Position numbers and translations under genes: made by a program
The notes under the pieces: model-generated
The model's input: the letters and a program-made list of their open reading frames with translations, nothing else
The model's database searches: none
What the model was told of the DNA's origin: nothing
In this document: positions 1 through 5,603 of the stretch, piece after piece
Layout of the letters: each line of letters begins with the position of its first letter
Numbering within the stretch: position 1 is the stretch's first letter
Assembly (NCBI GenBank): GCA_964415185.1
Contig: CAYPZI010000074.1
Location: 1 to 13,703 of the forward strand
Origin: CAYVBJ01 sp964415185
Lineage (GTDB): Bacteria; Bacteroidota; Rhodothermia; Balneolales; Balneolaceae
Length of the DNA stretch: 13,703 nucleotides
Reading direction: 5' to 3'

Positions 1-201
1 TGCCAAATAGCGTTCTGAAAAAATCAAACTCATTCGATAAGGCGTATTTAAGAAGCTATCAAGCTTGTCAAGTTTTTTAGATTTTACTGACTTAGCCCGA
101 TCAAGATCCGGAACTTTCTGACTAAGTAATTTATTCGGTAAAATGTGTAAAATTAGAACTATTATCAGGAACAACCTTACCAAGAATTTAAATATGTTCA
201 T
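1..201 (-). CDS. Exported protein of unknown function, N-terminal fragment (runs off left edge)
   Basis: Reading the minus strand from an ATG at 201-199 gives 67 codons with no stop before the window edge, so the gene continues outside. The first residues are MNIFKFLVRLFLIIVLILHI: a short basic start, then a strongly hydrophobic stretch of about 15 residues. A likely signal-peptidase site follows near residue 28 (KLLSQ-KV), a common pattern in Bacteroidota exported proteins. After it the chain turns polar and Lys-rich (about residues 29-50), then reads TPYRMSLIFSERYLA. No lipobox cysteine is visible, so a periplasmic or outer-membrane product is more likely than a lipoprotein. It is divergent from polX across a 96-bp AT-rich gap. 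The function cannot be told from this fragment. An open frame plus a signal peptide makes a real gene likely. Confidence 0.7.
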   Translation of the reverse strand, partial: MNIFKFLVRLFLIIVLILHILPNKLLSQKVPDLDRAKSVKSKKLDKLDSFLNTPYRMSLIFSERYLA

Positions 202-297
202 TTTATAATTTATACTGAGTGATTATTTTTAAAATTTAATGATTTAATTTATATAAAGAAAAACAGCCATAACCTTAAACATGAACTTTCTTAATCA
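202..297. promoter_or_regulatory. AT-rich divergent intergenic region between the exported-protein gene and polX
   Basis: These 96 bases are strongly AT-rich and separate two genes that point away from each other, so both promoters must lie here or just inside the genes. TATAAT occurs at 204-209 and TATACT at 211-216 on the plus strand, but neither has a convincing -35 partner. I therefore do not assign an exact promoter. No clear Shine-Dalgarno site precedes either ATG. A six-codon ATG frame (281-301) ends in a TGA that overlaps the polX ATG as ATGA. Confidence 0.4.
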
Positions 298-2043
298 ATG
301 ACCAACCAGAAAGTAGCCAATTTACTCCGTCAGGTTTATGAACTGATGCAGCTTGCGGGTGAGAATCGATTCCGCGCCATTGCCTTCGACCGGGCAGCTC
401 AAACCATCGAGGGACTGAATGATGATATCAACCATTATATTGAAAATGAAACCCTGACAGACATCAAGGGCATTGGGAAATCGATTGCAGAAGATATCAC
501 AGCGTATGTCGAAACCGGCACCATGCCGGTTCTCGAAGACCTGAAGAAAAGAGTTCCGAAAGGCCTGATAGAGTGGCTCGATATTTCCGGGCTTGGGCCA
601 AAGAACATTGTCAAAATCCATCAAAAACTGGGGATCACTGAAATTAACGAGTTGAAAGAAGCCTGTCAAAGCGGAGTGGTGGCAGATCTGCCCGGCCTTG
701 GTGAAAAATCGGCTCAAAAAATCCTTAAGTCGATCGAGTGGCTGGAGCAGTTCGGCGAACGGTGCCGGCTCGACCAGGCAATGAAAATTGCAGAACCCGT
801 TTATAATTTTTTAAAAGGCCTGGAAGGCGTGCAACAGATCAGCATTGCAGGATCACTTCGGCGCCGTAAAGAAACCATCGGTGATGTGGATATCCTGATT
901 TCTGCTGATGATAAGCACACCGAATCCATTTTTGATGCCTTCACAAACCATGCACTGGTAACAGAGATCCTGGGCAGAGGTTCAACCAAGAGCTCAATCC
1001 GAACGGAAGAAGGCAGGCAGGTGGATTTGAGAATTGTGAAACCGGGCCAATACCCCGCTGCCCTGATGTACTTTACAGGCAGCAAAGAGCATAATGTAGT
1101 GCTCAGACAGCGGGCAAGAGACCGTAAAATGGCATTGAACGAATACGGCCTTTTTGAACTGGATAAAGAGGGAAACACCGATTTTGACAAGCCTGTCAAA
1201 ACCGAAAGCGAAGCCGGGATCTACAAAAAAATGGACCTGTATTTTATCCCGCCCGAACACCGTGAAGACCGCGGAGAGTTCGAATTCTACAGTGAAAACG
1301 AAAAGATGTCGCTGGTTGAAGAAAAAGATATCCGCGGCGTGATTCATGCTCACAGCACCTGGAGCGACGGCAAATATTCCATTCGGGAAATGGCCGAAGC
1401 ATCTATCGAAAAAGGTTATGAGTATCTTGGCATTACCGACCATTCAAAAAGCGCGGCCTATGCCGGGGGACTTACGGAAGATGAAGTAAGGCAGCAATGG
1501 GAAGAGATTGACAGATTAAATAAAGAGTATTCAAATAAAGATTTCAGGATTTTTAAGGGAATCGAATCCGATATTCTGAGTGACGGATCACTTGACTACC
1601 CCGACTCACTTCTTAAAGGATTTGATTTCGTGATAGCCAGTGTCCACTCAGGATTGGATATGCCTCCCGAAAAAATGCTGGGGCGCTTCAGAAAAGCTGC
1701 TGAACATCCGTCCACCCGTATTATAGGCCACCCCACCGGACGCCTCTTATTGAAGCGCGATGGAAATAATTTTGACATCAACAAACTTATCGAGTACGCT
1801 GTTGAACATAATACGGCAATCGAAATCAATGCCAATCCCCGGCGACTGGACCTGGATTGGCGGTACGGCAACAAGGCCAAAAAAGCCGGCCTGCTTACCT
1901 CATTAAACCCCGACGCCCACACAACAGACGGTATTGATGACATCCGGTACGGCGTGATGATTGCCAGAAAAGCCAAGTTTGATAAAAAACGGGTACTTTG
2001 CACCTGGCCTGCCGGCAAGCTTGAGAAGTGGTTTAAGGGATGA
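298..2043 (+). CDS. polX: DNA polymerase/3'-5' exonuclease PolX (family X polymerase with PHP domain)
   Basis: A bacterial family X DNA polymerase fused to a PHP phosphoesterase domain. Known relatives act in base-excision repair and gap filling, with 3'-5' exonuclease and AP-endonuclease activity in the PHP part. The length (581 aa) matches the family's roughly 570-580. Residues 1-70 form the 8-kDa-type helical domain. Helix-hairpin-helix elements are seen at 54-62 (TDIKGIGKS), 96-104 and 131-138 (LPGLGEKS). The palm carries GSLRRRKETIGDVDIL (185-200) with metal-binding Asp196 and Asp198, and the third Asp243 in QVDLRIV. The PHP domain starts near 345 and keeps all nine expected metal ligands: H350, H352, D357, H382, E423, H450, H478, D539 and H541. 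Both active sites therefore look intact. The ATG at 298 fits the family N-terminus. No good ribosome binding site is visible. The stop overlaps the ATG of a broken small gene. Confidence 0.96.
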   Translation: MTNQKVANLLRQVYELMQLAGENRFRAIAFDRAAQTIEGLNDDINHYIENETLTDIKGIGKSIAEDITAYVETGTMPVLEDLKKRVPKGLIEWLDISGLGPKNIVKIHQKLGITEINELKEACQSGVVADLPGLGEKSAQKILKSIEWLEQFGERCRLDQAMKIAEPVYNFLKGLEGVQQISIAGSLRRRKETIGDVDILISADDKHTESIFDAFTNHALVTEILGRGSTKSSIRTEEGRQVDLRIVKPGQYPAALMYFTGSKEHNVVLRQRARDRKMALNEYGLFELDKEGNTDFDKPVKTESEAGIYKKMDLYFIPPEHREDRGEFEFYSENEKMSLVEEKDIRGVIHAHSTWSDGKYSIREMAEASIEKGYEYLGITDHSKSAAYAGGLTEDEVRQQWEEIDRLNKEYSNKDFRIFKGIESDILSDGSLDYPDSLLKGFDFVIASVHSGLDMPPEKMLGRFRKAAEHPSTRIIGHPTGRLLLKRDGNNFDINKLIEYAVEHNTAIEINANPRRLDLDWRYGNKAKKAGLLTSLNPDAHTTDGIDDIRYGVMIARKAKFDKKRVLCTWPAGKLEKWFKG

Positions 2044-2192
2044 TTCTGACATTTTCACAGTCGGAATTATTGCCGTAATCCTGCTTACCATTGGACTTTT
2101 TTTATACTATCAAGATATTCAGGCAGATGGAACGTAATCCCGAGGAGTATCGAAGGCACCATGATGATGTTAAAATTGCCGATAAGAAATAA
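2040..2192 (+). pseudogene. Small single-span membrane protein, frame-disrupted (possible pseudogene or frameshift gene)
   Basis: An ATG at 2040 overlaps the polX stop as ATGA but reads only 12 codons in its own frame. The frame entered at 2042 encodes a clear transmembrane segment (DIFTVGIIAVILLTIGLFLY) and stops at 2135-2137. The frame after the T7 run (2097-2103) gives a charged tail (QMERNPEEYRRHHDDVKIA, then DKK) ending at TAA 2190-2192. Removing one T from the run joins the segments as LFYTIKIFRQMERNPEE, a natural boundary between a membrane helix and a basic cytoplasmic tail. One further base missing near 2043-2044 would link the ATG. The intact product would be about 50 aa, translationally coupled to polX. 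A TTG at 2021 is in the membrane-segment frame and is another possible start. Decay, homopolymer sequencing error or slippage at T7 are all possible. I do not recognise the family. Confidence 0.5.
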
Positions 2193-2261
2193 ATATCTCG
2201 ACTTTACTCATATGGCTATATCCCCTTCTTAATTCCGAATATAGAATTACCTTAAACAAAA

Positions 2262-2297
2262 ATCCGTAGAGTCCGATAAATCCGTCTATCCGTGATT
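2262..2297. repeat. Degenerate ATCCGT repeat in the polX/mreB convergent gap
   Basis: ATCCGT occurs at 2262-2267, 2280-2285 and 2288-2293, with a related GTCCGAT at 2271-2277. Read on the minus strand this is a run of ACGGAT units ending in ACGGATTTTTG. It lies between the 3' ends of two convergent genes. From memory, loosely similar short repeats occur in gaps of Bacteroidota-type genomes, but I cannot check this here. Confidence 0.45.
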
Positions 2298-2325
2298 CCA
2301 GTCGCAATTACTCAGATAATCACGG
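2290..2325 (-). terminator. 8-bp inverted repeat spanning the mreB stop codon; candidate 3' hairpin
   Basis: CCGTGATT (2290-2297) and AATCACGG (2318-2325) are perfect inverted repeats separated by 20 bases. The mreB stop (complement of 2312-2314) lies in the loop. One arm is the last ATCCGT repeat unit, the other is mreB coding sequence. On the mreB transcript the hairpin is followed about 24 nt later by a short T run (ACGGATTTTTG). The long loop and distant T run make it an imperfect intrinsic terminator. It could instead protect the 3' end. Confidence 0.3.
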
Positions 2326-3388
2326 CACGATAGTAATCAAGGTTATCAAGCACTGCTCCTGTTCCGCGCACAACGGCCGTAAGCGGGTCTTCGGCAATAT
2401 GGACGGGCAGGTCGGTAAGTTCTGTAATTCGTTTATCAAGGTTTTTTAACAGGGCGCCGCCACCGGCCAGGATAATACCGCGATCAAGAATATCGGCCGA
2501 TAATTCAGGCGGCGTTTTTTCCAGGGATTTGACGATAGCCTCAACAATCAGGTTTACAGACTGTGAAATAGCTTCGCGTACATCAAAAGACGACACTTTC
2601 AGGTTTTTCGGGATTCCGTTTACGAGGTCGCGGCCTTTAATCACCATTTCAACCTCTTCATCAAGCGGTGATGCCGATCCTATTTCACATTTGATGTTTT
2701 CGGACGACCTTTCGCCAATCAAAAGGTTATGATTACGCCTGAAATAGTTGATAATATCTTCATTCAGGCGGTCGCCAGCCAGCCGTACCGATTGCGAGTG
2801 CACTATACCGGATAAGGCAATGACGGCAATTTCGGTCGTCCCGCCACCGATATCCACTATCATATGGCCTTCCGGCTCGTGAACGTTCAGCCCCACGCCG
2901 ATGGCAGCCGCCATCGGTTCTTCGACAAGATATACTTCCCTCGCCCCTGCATTCTCGGCACTGTCACGCACAGCTCTTTTTTCCACATCCGTTATACCGC
3001 TCGGCACGCAAATCACCATCTGCCTTGTGGAAGAGAACCAGCGTTTCTTCACACTTTTAATCATGCCGCGAATCATATGCTCGGCAGATTCAAAATCCGC
3101 AATTACGCCATCCCGTAAAGGACGCACCGTGTGTATATCATTGTGTGTTTTCTCATGCATAAACCAGGCTTCACGGCCTATACTCAGCGGTACTCCCTTG
3201 CTGTTAAAAGCCACAATTGAGGGTTCATTAAATACAATTCCGTTCCTTTTGGAAGATATTAGCGTGTTGGCAGTTCCAAGATCAATGGCTATATCATTAT
3301 AAAAAAAATCGAACAATCCCTGTTTTTTCTCTCTTCTTTGAATCTTGCCATTCCCTTTGGGTCGTGTTTTAACTGCGGCTGTTTCCAT
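2312..3388 (-). CDS. mreB: Rod shape-determining protein MreB (actin-like), orphan copy with basic N-terminal extension
   Basis: A bacterial actin homologue that forms membrane-bound filaments guiding lateral cell-wall synthesis. All actin-fold nucleotide motifs are present: phosphate-1 AIDLGTANTLI (34-44), connect-1 EEPMAAAIGVGL (156-167), phosphate-2 IVDIGGGTTEIAV (177-189) and the adenosine motif RGIILAGGGALLKNL (303-317). At 358 aa it is somewhat longer than the usual 335-347. The surplus is a basic, polar N-terminus (METAAVKTRPKGNGKIQRRE) ahead of the usual start GLFDFFYNDIAIDLG. A TTG at Leu25 would give a family-like 334-aa protein, but the ATG at 3388 is the better start codon. The typical partners mreC, mreD, a class-B PBP and rodA are not adjacent: downstream is convergent polX, upstream a divergent CHRD gene. 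A second mreB elsewhere in the genome is therefore plausible (inference). Confidence 0.93.
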   Translation of the reverse strand: METAAVKTRPKGNGKIQRREKKQGLFDFFYNDIAIDLGTANTLISSKRNGIVFNEPSIVAFNSKGVPLSIGREAWFMHEKTHNDIHTVRPLRDGVIADFESAEHMIRGMIKSVKKRWFSSTRQMVICVPSGITDVEKRAVRDSAENAGAREVYLVEEPMAAAIGVGLNVHEPEGHMIVDIGGGTTEIAVIALSGIVHSQSVRLAGDRLNEDIINYFRRNHNLLIGERSSENIKCEIGSASPLDEEVEMVIKGRDLVNGIPKNLKVSSFDVREAISQSVNLIVEAIVKSLEKTPPELSADILDRGIILAGGGALLKNLDKRITELTDLPVHIAEDPLTAVVRGTGAVLDNLDYYRAVII

Positions 3389-3544
3389 GACTGTGGGTTT
3401 TAAAAATAGTTAAGGGGATATTTAATAAATTGAAGCTTACTATAAGGATGATCTCGGCAAACGTTTGTTACAGCCTGTTCCCGAATAAACCAGAAAATTT
3501 TGAGAGCAAAAGAATTGTTATATTTAAAAAGGTGTACATCAAAA
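3389..3544. promoter_or_regulatory. Divergent intergenic region mreB / CHRD gene
   Basis: These 156 AT-rich bases must carry the promoters of both mreB (minus) and the CHRD gene (plus). TATATTTA at 3519-3526 is one mismatch from the Bacteroidota -7 motif TAnnTTTG and has TTG at 3500-3502 upstream, but the 16-bp spacing is short for that promoter class. I give no firm promoter. An AGGTG at 3530-3534 lies 10 bp before the ATG at 3545 and supports that start for the CHRD gene. Confidence 0.35.
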
Positions 3545-4009
3545 ATGAATTTTATGAAACTACCACGATTCTTTAATGTATTAGTAGCTCTGCTTTTATA
3601 TAGCACTGCAGGTGCTTTTGCACAAGATCAGAAAGCTTATGTTACACTTGGAGGTTTTAATGAGGTGCCACGGGTAAACACACCTGCAACAGGAGCCGCT
3701 CAAATTGAACTTGAGGGGGATTCGCTGTTTGTTAGCGGTGAATTCTCAAACCTGAAATCTCCGTACCACTCTGCCTTTATTCACTATGGTGAAAAAAGAG
3801 AAACAGGCAACAGGCTCTTCAGGCTCACACCCGAGTTATCGGAAGATCATAAAAGCGGTAGTTTTAAAAAACAAAAAAATGGATTTGCCCTTACCAAGGC
3901 ACTTAAAGAGCATCTTAAAAACGGACGGCTTTATGTAAACGTTTCGTCACGAATGCATCAAACCGGTGAGATCCGCGGACAGATTCCACCTTTTAAAGAG
4001 GTTCAGTAG
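3545..4009 (+). CDS. Secreted CHRD (chordin-like) domain protein
   Basis: A small exported single-domain protein of 154 aa. I start it at the ATG at 3545, which follows an AGGTG site and begins directly with a signal peptide. The frame stays open upstream to a TTG at 3500, but that would bury the signal. The signal is MNFMKLPRFFNVLVALLLYS followed by TAGAFA, with cleavage before QDQ at about residue 27. The mature part matches the CHRD pattern: LGGFNEVPRVNTPATGAAQI (35-54), a beta strand LEGDSLFVSGEFSNL (56-70), AFIHYGEKRETG (77-88) in place of the usual AHIHxG, and the typical end LYVNVSSRMHQTGEIRGQI (129-147). CHRD domains are extracellular beta-rich modules of uncertain role in bacteria. 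The product is probably periplasmic or secreted. It is divergent from mreB and convergent with the lipoprotein gene. Confidence 0.85.
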   Translation: MNFMKLPRFFNVLVALLLYSTAGAFAQDQKAYVTLGGFNEVPRVNTPATGAAQIELEGDSLFVSGEFSNLKSPYHSAFIHYGEKRETGNRLFRLTPELSEDHKSGSFKKQKNGFALTKALKEHLKNGRLYVNVSSRMHQTGEIRGQIPPFKEVQ

Positions 4010-4106
4010 AGAGGCTGAAATCATATCCATATTTCCTGACAAACCATGAACAATTTATCCTTTACATGATCGAGGCATTTTCAGGCCAATTGGTTTTTGA
4101 ATGGAA

Positions 4107-4119
4107 TCAGAAGTTCTGA
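4107..4119. other. 13-bp palindrome in the convergent gap
   Basis: TCAGAA-G-TTCTGA is a 6+1+6 palindrome lying between the stops of the CHRD gene and the lipoprotein gene. For the plus-strand transcript a T7 run follows at 4131-4137, 11 bases after the palindrome, which is too far for a classic terminator. No other strong terminator is seen in the 118-bp gap. CCAATTGG followed by TTTTT, just upstream, is a loopless palindrome. Confidence 0.25.
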
Positions 4120-4127
4120 AACTGCAA

Positions 4128-5381
4128 TTAATTTTTTTCCTGAACATAATCATATGGGACCACTGCCGTGCGGACTTTTAACAGGGGATCGGTTTGTGTC
4201 CACGCAAACAGAATACCATCATCCAGTTCCACAATCCGGGGGAACCCGCTTTTTCTGCCTGATGCTGTAACCCCGACAGTGACCGGATCATCAAGCGTAC
4301 CATCCGGGTTCAATTTTCTCAACATTACGTAGCCCAGGTTTTCGTAACTCACCATATAACTGACATACACCGAGCCATCATCCCTCACAATCACATCATT
4401 TCTGCCAATTGTATTATCTTTCGAAATCAGAATCGGCTCCTGAAACGTCCTGCCTCCGTCGGCAGACCGTGCAAGCTGAACTTTCGGTTCATTCCCGGCC
4501 ATTGTGTACCATGAGACGGCAACCCTTTCACCCTTTGATGCAATCCGGGGGCCATTTACAGGACAGCCATTGATCTCCCAGTTGTCCCCGGCAATTACAG
4601 TCGGTTCACTCCAGTTTCCGCTGCTCAGATCATAACGGCTTATGGCAATATCCCTGACCTCGTTTTCTGTCCGGTTTCTGTAAGCTGCTATGGCTCCGCC
4701 TTCTATGAGTGCCAGGCTTGTTTGACAGCAATCGCAAACCAACCCGTCAACTTCCTGTCTGTTTTCGATACGGCCGTCAGTATAAACTTCAGCCGACCTC
4801 AAGGCTATGCCTTTTCCGGGATCGCCGTATTCATCATGAGCCCGCCCTTCCGTTTTGCGTCCGTCAAGCCAGATAGCCAGCAAACGGTTTTCATCGAACG
4901 GAAGAAGTGATACAAACCCATGTTCTGTCATCGATTCATCTTCATGAAGTGTTTTCGCCTCTTGCCACCGGTTATCTTCGCCTGGAAATCCGATGATAGC
5001 GTGTGTTGCAAATCCTTCTACATCGAATTCTCTCAGCCAGTGAGCGGCCAATACGTTTGAGTTATATCCCACTACCGATGCAATGTCGGCCCAGTTCACA
5101 AAAAAATCACCCGATATTCCCGCGGTTTTAACATTAGACCATCGCCGGTTTTTATATGTCGAATAACGCAATGCAGCCAGGTTTTCGTCAATACGTAAAA
5201 TCCAGCTCATGTAAACCGCTCCCGATGCATCTTTATACAGGTTCGGGTATTGCGTTCCCGAATCTGCAGGATTATTGATAACGAAATTACGGGCCGGTTG
5301 CTGCCTGATCTCGGAACAGCCTCCCAGTAGTAAAGACGTACTAAATAAAATCAGGGATGAAATAAAGATTTTCAGTTTCAT
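4128..5381 (-). CDS. Sialidase-like beta-propeller lipoprotein with CDCC motif
   Basis: A 417-aa predicted lipoprotein from the ATG at 5381. The open frame extends 31 codons upstream, but this ATG is followed at once by a lipoprotein signal (MKLKIFISSLILFSTSLLLG, then GC) with lipid-attachment Cys22. No Shine-Dalgarno site is seen. The mature part consists of repeated four-strand units typical of BNR/Asp-box propellers. One clear Asp box is SADGGRTF (306-313), and further blades carry WLDGRKTEGR, SWYTMAGNEPKVQLARS and FAWTQTD. It resembles sialidase-like proteins, but I cannot confirm the arginine triad and full active site, so enzymatic sialidase activity is not claimed. The unusual feature is CDCCQTS at 216-222, with a further Cys in NGCPVNGP (271-278), suggesting a disulfide or metal site. 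It is convergent with the CHRD gene and divergent from the ABC-F gene. Confidence 0.8.
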   Translation of the reverse strand: MKLKIFISSLILFSTSLLLGGCSEIRQQPARNFVINNPADSGTQYPNLYKDASGAVYMSWILRIDENLAALRYSTYKNRRWSNVKTAGISGDFFVNWADIASVVGYNSNVLAAHWLREFDVEGFATHAIIGFPGEDNRWQEAKTLHEDESMTEHGFVSLLPFDENRLLAIWLDGRKTEGRAHDEYGDPGKGIALRSAEVYTDGRIENRQEVDGLVCDCCQTSLALIEGGAIAAYRNRTENEVRDIAISRYDLSSGNWSEPTVIAGDNWEINGCPVNGPRIASKGERVAVSWYTMAGNEPKVQLARSADGGRTFQEPILISKDNTIGRNDVIVRDDGSVYVSYMVSYENLGYVMLRKLNPDGTLDDPVTVGVTASGRKSGFPRIVELDDGILFAWTQTDPLLKVRTAVVPYDYVQEKN

Positions 5382-5550
5382 ATCAATTGTCAGATGGTCA
5401 ATTTGAAAGGCTAAATATCCAAAAATTTCAGTTCTTAAACGTATAAAATATGTGATATCTTTCAGCGCAATCAAATTCAGGCCTTTTTCCCAGGACTCCG
5501 GCTATAATTCTTCTGCCTGGAATGCATTTAAAATTAAACTGCCGGCCCGG

Positions 5551-5556
5551 TATAAT
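5551..5556 (+). promoter_or_regulatory. Candidate -10 box (TATAAT) for the ABC-F gene
   Basis: An exact TATAAT lies 47 bp ahead of the TTG start of the ABC-F gene. A poor -35 (TTAAAA, 5528-5533) lies 17 bp upstream. Another TATAAT at 5503-5508 is an alternative. The call rests on the match and position only. Confidence 0.35.
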
Positions 5557-5559
5557 CAT

Positions 5560-5574
5560 CCGGATACCATCCGG
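5560..5574 (+). promoter_or_regulatory. GC-rich leader hairpin / inverted repeat upstream of the ABC-F gene
   Basis: CCGGAT-ACC-ATCCGG is a perfect 6-bp inverted repeat with a 3-base loop, four bases after the candidate TATAAT and 29 bases before the TTG start. It sits where transcription would begin. It could be an operator or a 5' mRNA hairpin. No T run follows, so it is not a terminator by itself. Confidence 0.35.
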
Positions 5575-5603
5575 TTAATAAAACAAACTTATCATTTTCA
5601 GAA

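Noticed and set aside
3500..3544. TTG-started extension of the CHRD protein
   Set aside because: The ATG at 3545 has an AGGTG site upstream and begins directly with a signal peptide.
5382..5474. N-terminal extension of the lipoprotein frame by 31 codons
   Set aside because: It would place the lipoprotein signal and lipobox internally; the ATG at 5381 gives a standard signal peptide.
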